DNA of 64,000 nt from Taklimakanibacter sp049323275 (GTDB lineage Bacteria; Pseudomonadota; Alphaproteobacteria; Rhizobiales; Aestuariivirgaceae), in contig JBMOOM010000089.1 of assembly GCA_049323275.1 (NCBI GenBank), forward strand, positions 241,109-305,108. Direction: 5' to 3'. Shown piece by piece: positions 44,720-53,352 of this stretch. Every line of letters begins with the position of its first letter. Within the stretch, counting starts at the first letter, position 1. Both the position numbers and the translations under genes were made by a program. The notes beneath the pieces were generated by a model. The model searched no databases. It saw nothing but the letters and a program-made list of their open reading frames with translations, and had not been told where the DNA came from.

Positions 44720-46329
44720 TCGACGCCCTTCATGATCGAGACGGCGCGCGAGGCGAGCGCCAGGGTCGGCGCATTGGTATTGGCGGTCACGATCTTCGGC
44801 ATCACCGAGGCGTCGACCACCCTGAGCCCGTCGATCCCGCGCACGCGCAGCTCCGGCGTCACCACCGCATCGTCATCCGCTTCCCGGCCCATCCGGCATG
44901 TGCCGACGGGGTGATAATCCGTCTTCACCGTGCGGCGCATATGCTCATCGATCGCCGCGTCATCCACCGCGCCTGATCCCGGCAGGATCTCCTTCGTCAC
45001 CACATCGGCGAGCGGCCGCGCCGCCAGGATCTCGCGCGCCACCCGCATGCCCTGGCGCAGATGCCGCACATCATCGGGGTGACCCAGATAGTTCGGATTG
45101 ACCAGCGGCAGGTCGCGCGGATCGGCCGAGCGCAGGCGCAGCCAGCCCTGGGCGCGCGGGCGCATCAGCACGGCATGCAGCGTGACGCCGTCGATATCGG
45201 GAACGCCCCGCACATCCTCGTCGATATAGCTCGTCTTCGGCACGCACCAGATCTGGACGACCGGATCGCCGCTGCCGTCCTCCGGCACATGGAAGGAGCA
45301 CGCCTCGACCCCGGTGGTGGTGATGCGCCCGCGCCCCAGAAGCAGATATTCGATGCCATTGGCGATCTTGCGCAGGCCCTGATCCTGACGGAAATAGCCG
45401 TAATTGCCGGGCGCCGCCGCCGCGATCGGCGCGCCACAATGGTCCTGCAGATTATTGCCGACGCCGGGGAGATCGGCCTCGACCTTGATTCCGAATTTCC
45501 TGAGCTCATCCGCCGGACCGATGCCCGACAGCATCAGAAGCTGCGGCGAAGCAAGCGCGCCCGCCGCCAGGATCACCTCGCCATCGGCGCGCGCCTGATC
45601 CCGGCTTCCGGTAGCCACATAATCGGCTCCCACCGCGCGTCCGCGCTCGATCACGATGCGCTCGACCCGGGCGCCGGTGACGATCTCGAGACGGGGATTG
45701 CCGCGGACCGGCGTGATGAACGCATCGACCGCGCTGCAGCGGCGTCCGCCGCCGGTGGTCACCTGCGGATAGCCGACACCGGTGGGCGCGCCATTGTTGA
45801 AATCCGGCGTATAGGCGACGCCCATCCCCTGCAGCGCGCGCACATATATATGGCTCATCTCGCAGATGAAGCCCGGATCGGAGACGCGCAGCGGCCCGTT
45901 CGCGCCATGGAAGCCGTTATTGAATTTCTGGTTGCCCTCGAGCCGCATGAAATGCGTCAGGATCTTCCGCCACGACCAGAGATCGCTCCCGGTCATCTCG
46001 CCCCAGATGTCATAATCGGCGGCGCGCCCGCGCATATAGGCCTGCGCATTGATGCTGCTGCCGCCGCCCAGCACCTTGCCCTGCGGGATCAGTTGCACGC
46101 GCCCGCCGAGCTGCTCCTGCGGCACGGTGAAATGCTGGGTGAAATATTTCGTTCCGCCGAGAATCTGGCTGAAGCCCGCCGGCACTTTGAGTATCCAATC
46201 CTTGTAGTCGCCGCCCGCCTCGAGAAGGAGCACCCGCGTGCCGAATTCCGCGACCAGCCGCGATGCGGCGACGCAGCCGGCGCTGCCGCCGCCGACAACG
46301 ATATAGTCATAGGTCTTCGCCGCCGCCAT
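44716..46329 (-). CDS. GMC family oxidoreductase (FAD-dependent, choline-dehydrogenase-like)
   Basis: A 537-residue GMC flavoprotein. The N-terminal FAD motif is DYIVVGGGSAGCVAASRL; GGSSINAQAYMRGRAADYDIW is the second signature, and the C-terminal TDYHPVGTCRMG carries the catalytic His with the following Asn in ANTNAPTLALA. GMC enzymes oxidise alcohols, passing electrons to a quinone or oxygen. Its start overlaps the preceding stop by one base. In this island it probably oxidises a sugar or polyol hydroxyl group rather than choline. Confidence 0.92.
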   Translation of the reverse strand: MAAAKTYDYIVVGGGSAGCVAASRLVAEFGTRVLLLEAGGDYKDWILKVPAGFSQILGGTKYFTQHFTVPQEQLGGRVQLIPQGKVLGGGSSINAQAYMRGRAADYDIWGEMTGSDLWSWRKILTHFMRLEGNQKFNNGFHGANGPLRVSDPGFICEMSHIYVRALQGMGVAYTPDFNNGAPTGVGYPQVTTGGGRRCSAVDAFITPVRGNPRLEIVTGARVERIVIERGRAVGADYVATGSRDQARADGEVILAAGALASPQLLMLSGIGPADELRKFGIKVEADLPGVGNNLQDHCGAPIAAAAPGNYGYFRQDQGLRKIANGIEYLLLGRGRITTTGVEACSFHVPEDGSGDPVVQIWCVPKTSYIDEDVRGVPDIDGVTLHAVLMRPRAQGWLRLRSADPRDLPLVNPNYLGHPDDVRHLRQGMRVAREILAARPLADVVTKEILPGSGAVDDAAIDEHMRRTVKTDYHPVGTCRMGREADDDAVVTPELRVRGIDGLRVVDASVMPKIVTANTNAPTLALASRAVSIMKGVD

Positions 46330-47300
46330 CAGCGTCTGCCCGAGGGCTGCGTCGCCCGCTCCAGCCCGCGCAGATAGCCGATGGCGAAGACATGTCCCTG
46401 CATGGCATAGCCGTCAGGCCCATCCGACTGATCGGTGGCGATGAGCGGCGCGTGGTCGCTGCGCAGATAGCCGTCGAAGCCGATCTCATGCAGCTTGCGG
46501 AACACCGCGATCAGATCGGTCTGGCCGTCATCGGGAAAGGTCTCGATGAAATCGGTGCCGGTGCCCGAGATGTCGCGCACATGCACATAGGGAATGCGAT
46601 CCCGGTAGCGTTCGATGAGGGCGGTGATATCGGCGCCCATCTCGGCGAAGCAGCCGATGCAGAACGTGATGGCGTTGGCGGGGCTCTTCGCGATCGCCAG
46701 CAGCCGGTCGAAGCTTTCCTGCCGGTCCATGATCCGCTCCAGCCCGCAGAGCGGCGAGAGCGGCGGATCGTCGGGATGCATGGCGAGCCTGACGCCGGCC
46801 GCCTCCGCCGCCGGCATCACTGCCTTCAGGAACCGTTCGAGATTGTCCCACATGCGCTCGCGCGGGATCGCCGCCTCGTCATGCGGCATCGTCCCGGGCG
46901 TCACATCGGCCAGGCGGAACCCGCTGGTGAGCGCGCCGCCCCGCGTCGTCGCATCGAAGCGGGTGCGCACCACCATGGCGTCCTCGCTCACCTGCGGCAT
47001 GAAGTTGTAGGCGATCACTTCGACGCCGAGCCGGCCGAGATGGCCGATGATGCGCTTGTAACGCTCGATCTGCTCCTCCGCTCCCTCCTTGCCCATCACG
47101 ATGCGGTCGATCGCCGGCCCCTGCTCGGCGACCTTCCACGGCAGGTCATGGCGCTCATAGATCGCGCGGATGGCTTGCAGCGCCGCGAGATCGTCCGGCA
47201 GATCCTGCATGTCGTAATGCACGGCGAAGTCGCCGCCCAGCTGCCGCAGCGCCCTGAGGCGCTTCTCGTTCGGCGGCGTGACGACCATCGACAGCTTCAT
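46329..47300 (-). CDS. Mannonate dehydratase-like protein (UxuA family TIM barrel)
   Basis: A 323-residue protein with UxuA-like segments: GVEVIAYNFMPQ, VRLAMHPDDPPLSPLCGL (metal/substrate His), AITFCIGCFAEMG (conserved Cys) and IPYVHVRDI (His). UxuA dehydrates D-mannonate to 2-keto-3-deoxygluconate using Mn or Fe; E. coli UxuA is longer (394 residues), so a different sugar acid is possible. ATG 47300 with AGGAG upstream gives the family N-terminus. It is between the M81 and GMC genes in one operon. Confidence 0.83.
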   Translation of the reverse strand: MKLSMVVTPPNEKRLRALRQLGGDFAVHYDMQDLPDDLAALQAIRAIYERHDLPWKVAEQGPAIDRIVMGKEGAEEQIERYKRIIGHLGRLGVEVIAYNFMPQVSEDAMVVRTRFDATTRGGALTSGFRLADVTPGTMPHDEAAIPRERMWDNLERFLKAVMPAAEAAGVRLAMHPDDPPLSPLCGLERIMDRQESFDRLLAIAKSPANAITFCIGCFAEMGADITALIERYRDRIPYVHVRDISGTGTDFIETFPDDGQTDLIAVFRKLHEIGFDGYLRSDHAPLIATDQSDGPDGYAMQGHVFAIGYLRGLERATQPSGRR

Positions 47301-47314
47301 GGGGGCTCCTGATT

Positions 47315-48793
47315 TCAAAGCGGATCGAGCGGATAGAGCGGGCGCGTCACCTTGGTGAACGGAATGCGGCGCATGTCGGGCGCCGTCGGTCCCGCCGTAT
47401 TGGCCGAGAGAATACGCGCCGCGAAAGGCCCGAAGCTCTGGCGGAAATGCGCCGGCGACTTGACGAAGACCAATGCCGCCCGATCGAGCGACAGGCCTTG
47501 CGAGACATACATCGCCTTGTCCCATTCCATCGACGGCCGGCTGCGGGCTAGCAGCCGGATCGACCCGATGGCGATGACCGCCGTCGGTCCCATCGACAAC
47601 TCGAGGCCGTCGGGGCCGCCATCGGTCATCTTGTAGATGCCGTCCGACAGCGTCAGCACCTGGCCGCGAACGGTGACCGGCCTTCCGTCCATCTTCGAGA
47701 AATAATGACCGACCGGCGTTTCGACTTCCGCCCCGGCGCCGGCCGCGATCGCGGCGGCGACCGCGCCCGGATCGCAGATGGTGAGATAGGAGAGCCCGGA
47801 TGCCTTGTCGGCGCCGAGAGCCAGCAGCGCCTTCAGCACTTCCGCGCTGTCCGCCGCCGAGCCGCCGGTCGGCGCATCGCCCGCATCGCTCACCAGCGTC
47901 ATGCCTTCGGATGTGAGGCCGATCCGGATCGCCTCGTCGAGCGCCACGAGTTCGGGAAAGAAGTCGGCCCGCCGCTGCCACGTCATCTCCGCCAGCCTCT
48001 CCGCCGCCGCCGTGGCGCGGTCGGCATCCTCGGCGCAGACCAGCGCGGCGAAGCCCAGATCCGGCACGTCGATCCAGGGCTGCACCGGAAACAGCGCGGC
48101 ATGGATCACGTCGCCGTTGCGCTCCATCCGCCGCGCCTCCTGGACGACCGGCAGCAGCGGCCCGTCGGTGGTGCGCGTGCAGACCGGGCTCACCAGCAGC
48201 GGCCGCTTGGCGAGGGCCATGGCCGGCATCGCCCGCCGTCCCGCCACGACATCGAGCAGGATGCGCGCCGTGCGCTGGCCCGTCTCATACATGTCGATAT
48301 GCGGATATTCGCGATAGCCGATATGGAACACATTGGGCTGCAGCTTCAGCGGCGTGATATGGCCATGAAGGTCGAGGCTGACGCCGATCGGCACCGAGGG
48401 AGGCAGGATGCGGCGCAGGCGCTGGATGATCTCGCCGTCGCCATCCGGCTGATCCTCGACGACCAGCGCCCCATGCAGCGCCAGCAGCACGCCATCGACC
48501 GCCCCCGCGGCGCGCAGGCGCTCTTCCATCTCGCCGATCAGCGTGTCGAAGGCTTCGCGTGTCACCGTGCCGCTCGCCGCGGCGTAAGCCGCGATCAGCG
48601 GCACAGGCTCGACCTTGGCTTCCTTCAGGACATCGAAGAAGCCCGGCACCTCGGTGCGCGCTGCGCCATAGCCGGTGAGCATGTCGCTCCCGCGCAGCAC
48701 ATAGTAACTCTCGAATGTTTCGACCGTCGTCGGCAAGGGCGAGAAGCTGTTGCTCTCCTGCATGAGGGAAGCGACGGCGATGCGGGTCGGCAT
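47315..48793 (-). CDS. M81 family metallopeptidase (MlrC-like)
   Basis: A 492-residue protein of the MlrC family, named for the microcystinase-pathway protein MlrC. It begins MPTRIAVASLMQESNSFSPL and shows LLALHGALVVED, SLDLHGHITPLKL (candidate metal His) and SDAGDAPTGGSAADS. The family is widespread next to ABC transporters and sugar or amide catabolism genes and its true substrates there are mostly unknown, so peptidase activity should not be taken for granted. It lies 14 bp after the aminotransferase gene. Confidence 0.9.
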   Translation of the reverse strand: MPTRIAVASLMQESNSFSPLPTTVETFESYYVLRGSDMLTGYGAARTEVPGFFDVLKEAKVEPVPLIAAYAAASGTVTREAFDTLIGEMEERLRAAGAVDGVLLALHGALVVEDQPDGDGEIIQRLRRILPPSVPIGVSLDLHGHITPLKLQPNVFHIGYREYPHIDMYETGQRTARILLDVVAGRRAMPAMALAKRPLLVSPVCTRTTDGPLLPVVQEARRMERNGDVIHAALFPVQPWIDVPDLGFAALVCAEDADRATAAAERLAEMTWQRRADFFPELVALDEAIRIGLTSEGMTLVSDAGDAPTGGSAADSAEVLKALLALGADKASGLSYLTICDPGAVAAAIAAGAGAEVETPVGHYFSKMDGRPVTVRGQVLTLSDGIYKMTDGGPDGLELSMGPTAVIAIGSIRLLARSRPSMEWDKAMYVSQGLSLDRAALVFVKSPAHFRQSFGPFAARILSANTAGPTAPDMRRIPFTKVTRPLYPLDPL

Positions 48794-48807
48794 GGTCCAC
48801 TATGCTC

Positions 48808-50103
48808 CTACAGGCCGGCGAGTGCCCCTTCGAGACTCGCGACGGTCTCGTCGATCACTGTATCGTCATGCTCGGTCGAGATGAACCAGGCGCCACGCTC
48901 CAGCACCCGCACGCCGCGTTCGAGCAGCGCCGTGGTGAGCCGCACGTAACCGGCGCGGTCGGTGGCGATGATGTCGCGGTAATTGCGCGGCGCCTCCTTG
49001 AGCCCGAAGCCGACATGGAAGATCTGCGGGAAGCCGGTGACCGTCGCGGTCACACCCGCCGCCGCCAGCGTCGACCTGACACCTTCCATAAGGCGCGCGC
49101 CCCGCTGCTCCAGCTTTTCATAAAGGCCGGGCGACTTGAGCGCCTTCAGCGTCGCGACCGTCGCCGCCATCGCGATCGACTGCGAATTGTAGGTGCCGCC
49201 ATGCATCACCTTGCGGCCCGAGGCGAACTCGTCCATCAGCGCTGCCGTGCCGGCGAGCCCGGCCACCGGGAAGCCGCTCGCCACCGCCTTGCCGAAGATG
49301 GTGAGATCGGGCGTGACGCCGAGGCGCTGCTGCACGCCGCCGGCGCTCACCCGGAAGCCGGTGATGACTTCATCGAAGATCAGCACCGTGCCGGCCTTGC
49401 TGCAGGCCCGGCGCACGCCTTCGAGATAGCCCGCCGCCGGCAAAATCGCACCGGTATTGCACATCGCCGGCTCCATGATCAGGGCGGCGACGTCGCCGCG
49501 GGCGAGACGCTCCTCGACGAGATCGAGCCGGTTCCATGACAGCACTTCGATGAGCTGGCCGGCGAGATCGTCCTGCCCCGCGGTGCCCGCCTGCGGCACC
49601 GGTGCCGCCTCGCCGCCCATGCGGTCGGGCGCCGGCGCCACGCTCCACAGGACATTGTCGAGCCAGCCATGATAGTGCCCCTCGAATTTCACGACCGTGC
49701 CGCGCCCGGTGATGGCGCGCGCCAGGCGCAGCGCCGCCTGCACCGCTTCGCTCCCTGACGAGCTGAAGCGTACCCGCTCGGCCGACGGCAGCATGCCGCA
49801 CAGCAATTCCGCCGCCTCGAATTCGACTTCGCTCTGACCGCCGAACAGGATTCCCTTGCCGAGCTGGGCCTGGACCGCGTCAACCACCGCTTGCGGCCGA
49901 TGACCGAGGATCATCGGCCCCATGCCGAGATAGTAGTCGATCAGCCGGTTGCCGTCGGCATCGTGGAGATAAGGCCCTTCGGCATGATCGAAGACGAGCG
50001 GCGTCGGCTGGATGCCGAGCCGGAAGTTGCTGCTGACGCCGCCGGGCAAGTGCCGGGAAGCCAGTTGAATGCGCTTGCGCGAATGCTCGAAGCTGAGAGT
50101 CAC
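48808..50103 (-). CDS. Class III aminotransferase, glutamate-1-semialdehyde 2,1-aminomutase-like
   Basis: A 431-residue PLP enzyme related to HemL. Motifs: HLPGGVSSNFRLG, FSSSGSEAVQAALRLARAI, LIFDEVITGFRVS (Asp contacting the pyridine N), PDLTIFGKAVASGFPVAG (Schiff-base Lys) and HGGTYNSQSIAMAAT. It is probably not the heme-pathway enzyme given its location. ATG 50142 is in frame, but the promoter TTGACA-N17-TTGAAT reads into it, so GTG 50103, with upstream GGGGAC/AGG, is the more likely start. First gene of the four-gene minus-strand operon. Confidence 0.9.
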   Translation of the reverse strand: MTLSFEHSRKRIQLASRHLPGGVSSNFRLGIQPTPLVFDHAEGPYLHDADGNRLIDYYLGMGPMILGHRPQAVVDAVQAQLGKGILFGGQSEVEFEAAELLCGMLPSAERVRFSSSGSEAVQAALRLARAITGRGTVVKFEGHYHGWLDNVLWSVAPAPDRMGGEAAPVPQAGTAGQDDLAGQLIEVLSWNRLDLVEERLARGDVAALIMEPAMCNTGAILPAAGYLEGVRRACSKAGTVLIFDEVITGFRVSAGGVQQRLGVTPDLTIFGKAVASGFPVAGLAGTAALMDEFASGRKVMHGGTYNSQSIAMAATVATLKALKSPGLYEKLEQRGARLMEGVRSTLAAAGVTATVTGFPQIFHVGFGLKEAPRNYRDIIATDRAGYVRLTTALLERGVRVLERGAWFISTEHDDTVIDETVASLEGALAGL

Positions 50104-50133
50104 GATGCCTGTCCCCACGTGAAATCCGCCGGC

Positions 50134-50179
50134 ATTCAACATGCGTCTTTATTTCATGTCAAGAAAACTGCATTTCTTG
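50134..50179 (-). promoter_or_regulatory. Aminotransferase operon promoter with shared operator, copy B
   Basis: On the minus strand TTGACA (50162-50157), 17 bases, TTGAAT (50139-50134) make a good sigma-70 promoter. CAAGAAA-N6-TTTCTTG (50160-50179) is a perfect 7-bp inverted repeat overlapping the -35. It shares TTTTCTTGACATG with the iclR/SDR region. Confidence 0.65.
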
Positions 50180-50246
50180 TGAAGGAACAGCATGTTTGGT
50201 AGCCGACACGCGTTCCGCCATGTGGACCGCACCCGATCCACATTGC

Positions 50247-50260
50247 GAAATGGTAATTTC
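50247..50260. promoter_or_regulatory. Shared operator element, copy C (GAAATGGTAATTTC)
   Basis: GAAA-N6-TTTC symmetry with the same spacing as copies A and B, in the 270-bp space between the divergent aminotransferase and ABC transporter genes. Confidence 0.45.
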
Positions 50261-50328
50261 TGCGGAAAACGCCCCCTCGTGGGGACTGAAAACTCTGGAC
50301 ACCCTCTTGACGGTCAACGCAGCGTAAT

Positions 50329-50342
50329 GAAATATATGTTTC
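50329..50342. promoter_or_regulatory. Shared operator element, copy D (GAAATATATGTTTC)
   Basis: GAAA-N6-TTTC again, extended as AATGAAA/TTTCGTC and followed by CATGTGAA. It is 32 bp ahead of the ABC ATPase start, downstream of a TTGACG box at 50307-50312, where a regulator would cover the -10 region. Confidence 0.5.
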
Positions 50343-50373
50343 GTCATGTGAACCACTGGCGGGGACAAACAAG

Positions 50374-51174
50374 GTGGGGACGGAACAGCCGGAAGCAGCG
50401 CGGCGGAAGTCCGACTTCGTCATCGAGGCGACGGACATGGTCAAGCGCTATGGTCATGTCCAGGCTCTGGGCGGCGCCAGCCTCCAGATTCGCCCGGGCG
50501 AGGTCCTCGCCTTGGTCGGCGACAATGGCGCCGGCAAATCCACCCTCGCCAAGATCATCTGCGGCGCCGTCGCCCCCGATGCCGGCACGCTCGCTTTCTG
50601 GGGCGAGCCCACTACCGTGACCTCCATCCGCCACGCCCAGGAGCTCGGCGTCGAAACGGTCTATCAGGATCTGGCGCTGGCGCCCGATCTGACGGTGGCC
50701 GAGAACATGTTCCTCGGCCGCGAGCCCATCAATCCCGGCTGGTTCGGCGGCCATCCGGCCCGCCTCGACCGCCGCCACATGCGCGCCAGGGCCGAGGAAG
50801 CGCTGCGCGGCATCGGCATCAGCACGCTCACCAGCGTCGACCGCACGGTACGCGATCTCTCCGGCGGCCAGCGCCAGGCGATCGCCGTGGCCCGCGCCGT
50901 GATGTGGGCCAAGGCGGCGATCATCATGGACGAGCCCACCGCCGCCCTCGGCACGCGCCAGACCGGCATCGTCTATGACTCCATCCGCTCCGCCGCGGCG
51001 CGCGGCCTCGCCGTGATCGTGATCTCGCACGACATCCCGAAGATGCTGAGCCTCGCCGACCGCATCGCCATCATGCGCCAGGGCCGCACCGTGTCGAACA
51101 CCGAGGCCCGCCGGATGACGCTCACCGACGTCGTCACCATGATGCTCGGCGGCGCGGCGACGGAGGCGGCATGA
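50374..51174 (+). CDS. Sugar ABC transporter ATP-binding protein, single domain (FrcA-like)
   Basis: A 266-residue single-domain ATPase, as in the fructose FrcBCA type of CUT2 transporters, in contrast to the double-domain one at 18600. It has Walker A GDNGAGKST near residues 51-59, the Q-loop at VYQDLAL, signature LSGGQRQAIAVARA, Walker B AAIIMDEPTAALG and switch His in VISHD. Start GTG 50374 is chosen because the conserved domain begins about 15 residues later; the in-frame ATG at MVKRYG would truncate it. Overlaps the permease gene by four bases. Confidence 0.92.
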   Translation: MGTEQPEAARRKSDFVIEATDMVKRYGHVQALGGASLQIRPGEVLALVGDNGAGKSTLAKIICGAVAPDAGTLAFWGEPTTVTSIRHAQELGVETVYQDLALAPDLTVAENMFLGREPINPGWFGGHPARLDRRHMRARAEEALRGIGISTLTSVDRTVRDLSGGQRQAIAVARAVMWAKAAIIMDEPTAALGTRQTGIVYDSIRSAAARGLAVIVISHDIPKMLSLADRIAIMRQGRTVSNTEARRMTLTDVVTMMLGGAATEAA

Positions 51175-52226
51175 GCGAGATGACGCAGAACGCTCCTCCG
51201 CCACCGGCGCTGCCGGGCGCCATTCGCCGCTTCCTGACCTCGTCGCGCTCGACGCCCGTCGGCATGGCGCTCATCGTCATCGCCTTGATCATCATCTTCG
51301 GCTTCCTGTCGCCCAATGGCGCCTTCTTCCGCGTCAGCAATCTCACCACCATCATTCTCAACGCCTCGGTGACGATGCTGCTGGCCGTCGGCGTCACCAT
51401 GATCCTCGCCTCGGGCGAGCTCGATCTGTCGATCGGCGCCAATGTCGTGCTGTCTTCCGTGGTGGCGGCCAAGACCCTCGTCGCCCTGTCCGGCAGCTAT
51501 GACGAGGTGCGCATCGGCGAATATCCGCATCTCGTGCCCGCACTCGCGGCCGCCATCATCGCCGGCATCGCGACCGGCGCCGCCTTCGGCGCGGTGAACG
51601 GGCTGCTCGTCACGCGGCTGCGCATCAACTCCTTCATCGTGACGCTCGGCACGCTCGGCATCGGCACCGGCCTTGCTTACGTGCTCACCAACGGCACCAA
51701 TGTTCCCTTCGTGCCGCGCGTCATCCAGACTGAATTCGGCACCCGGAAACTCTTTGGCGTCGTCCCCTATCCGACCATCATCGTCCTCACTCTTTCTTTC
51801 ATTCTCTGGTACGTGCTGCGCGTCACCCGCTTCGGCCTCCACACGCTGGCGATCGGCTCGTCGCGCGAGGCGGCCGAGCGCGCCGGCATCCGTTCGGCCC
51901 GCCACATCTTCAAGCTGTTCGTCCTGGTCGGCGCCCTTGCCGGCATCGCCGCCGTGCTCGATCTGGCGCGTTTCGCCACCACCAATATCGGCGGTCACCA
52001 GACCACCGCGCTCGCCGCCATCGCCGCCGTCGTCATCGGCGGCACCAGCCTGTTCGGCGGACGCGCCACCATCGCGGGATCCATGGTCGCCTCGCTCATT
52101 CCGGTGGTGCTCGGCACCGGGCTCGTGATCCTCGGCGTGCCGTCCTTCTACCAGCTCATCGTCGTCGGCGTGATCCTGATCATCGCCGTCTACATCGATC
52201 AGCAGAGGCGCGATCGTTTGAACTAG
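51171..52226 (+). CDS. Sugar ABC transporter permease (FrcC-like)
   Basis: A 351-residue CUT2 permease with about 9-10 membrane helices. Family blocks include GVTMILASGELDLSIGANVV, NGLLVTRLRINSFIVTLGTL, TRFGLHTLAIGSSREAAERA (coupling loop) and GGTSLFGGRATIAGSM. ATG overlaps the ATPase stop by four bases. It would form a homodimer with two copies of the single-domain ATPase. The binding-protein gene follows 86 bp downstream, an unusual order, since it is often first. Confidence 0.92.
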   Translation: MSEMTQNAPPPPALPGAIRRFLTSSRSTPVGMALIVIALIIIFGFLSPNGAFFRVSNLTTIILNASVTMLLAVGVTMILASGELDLSIGANVVLSSVVAAKTLVALSGSYDEVRIGEYPHLVPALAAAIIAGIATGAAFGAVNGLLVTRLRINSFIVTLGTLGIGTGLAYVLTNGTNVPFVPRVIQTEFGTRKLFGVVPYPTIIVLTLSFILWYVLRVTRFGLHTLAIGSSREAAERAGIRSARHIFKLFVLVGALAGIAAVLDLARFATTNIGGHQTTALAAIAAVVIGGTSLFGGRATIAGSMVASLIPVVLGTGLVILGVPSFYQLIVVGVILIIAVYIDQQRRDRLN

Positions 52227-52312
52227 CGCGCGCCGAAGAGAATCGAGGCAACGAGTCGTGACGCCCGGCTGGCTTCGCAAGGTAATGGCGTTTGGACAGG
52301 GAGGTTGAGACC

Positions 52313-53287
52313 ATGACTATCCGGATGAAGTGGCTTGCTCTTGCCTTTGGGATGTCGACGGCTCTGGCGTCGGGATCGGCTTTCGCCGCGGGCGAGAAGA
52401 TCGAATTCGTCGCCGGCATCGTCGGCATTCCATTCTATACATCGATGGAATGCGGCGCCCGCGACGCCGCCAAGGAGCTCGGCGTCGAGCTGAACTGGGC
52501 CGGCCCGCCGCAATGGGACCTCGCTCTGCAGATGCCGATCCTGCAGGCCTCGATCGAGCGCGGACCGAACGGCCTGATCCTCGCGCCGACCGATCCCAAT
52601 GCGCTGGTCAGCATCGTCGAGGATCTCGTGACCAGCAAGAAGATCCCGGTGGTCACCGTCGATGGCAGCCTGTCGAAGCCGGTCGATTTGCAGAACATCC
52701 GCACCGACAACATCGCGGCCGGCGGCCTCGCCGCCGAAGCCATGGCGAAGTCGATCGGCGGCGCCGGCACCGTCCTCGTGGTCGGCCTCGATCCGAGCGT
52801 CACCGGCAATGAGGAACGCGTCTCGGGCTTCACCAAGGTGCTGAAGGAGAAATATCCGGACATCAAGGTGCTGCCGACCGAATATCCGGGTACCGACCAG
52901 AACAAGGCCGCCGAGATCGTCTCGGCCGCGCTGCAGGCCAATCCGGATCTGAAGGGCATCTACACCACGCATTCCAATGCCGCCGTCGGCACCTCCTCGG
53001 CGGTCATCGGCGCCGGCCAGCAGGGCAAGGTGAAGATCATCGCCTATGATGCCGATCCGGGCCAGGTGCGCGACCTCAAGGCCGGCGTCTATGACGCCCT
53101 CGTCGTCCAGTCGCCCTATCTCGAAGGCTACGACTCGGTCACGCTGGTGACCAAGATCCTGCGCGGCGAGACCGATCCGGCCAAGCTGGAAGACGTCACC
53201 CACCCGCCGATGGTGGTCGCCACGCGCGAGAACATCGACACGCCGGAGGTGAAGAAGAACCTCTATGTCGATGCCTGCACCAACTGA
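52313..53287 (+). CDS. Periplasmic sugar-binding protein of the second ABC transporter
   Basis: A 324-residue binding protein. Residues 1-25 are a signal peptide (MKWLALAFGMSTALASGSAF), cleaved near AFA-AG. The mature protein has the Peripla_BP_4 pattern: FVAGIVGIPFYTSMECGARD, GLILAPTDPNALVSIVEDL and IIAYDADPGQVRDLKAG. The gap of 86 bp from the permease and a good ribosome site (GGGAGG) suggest higher expression of this gene. Ligand unknown; the island enzymes suggest a sugar or sugar acid. Confidence 0.92.
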   Translation: MTIRMKWLALAFGMSTALASGSAFAAGEKIEFVAGIVGIPFYTSMECGARDAAKELGVELNWAGPPQWDLALQMPILQASIERGPNGLILAPTDPNALVSIVEDLVTSKKIPVVTVDGSLSKPVDLQNIRTDNIAAGGLAAEAMAKSIGGAGTVLVVGLDPSVTGNEERVSGFTKVLKEKYPDIKVLPTEYPGTDQNKAAEIVSAALQANPDLKGIYTTHSNAAVGTSSAVIGAGQQGKVKIIAYDADPGQVRDLKAGVYDALVVQSPYLEGYDSVTLVTKILRGETDPAKLEDVTHPPMVVATRENIDTPEVKKNLYVDACTN

Positions 53288-53352
53288 TCCCTGACGTACT
53301 GCCGGCGGGTGCGTTTGCCCGCCGGCGCTCCATAATCGAGGTGAGTTTCCAC

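Noticed and set aside
50154..50444. Openings on both strands in the space between the aminotransferase and ABC operons
   Set aside because: They cross the promoter and operator elements and show no protein-family pattern.
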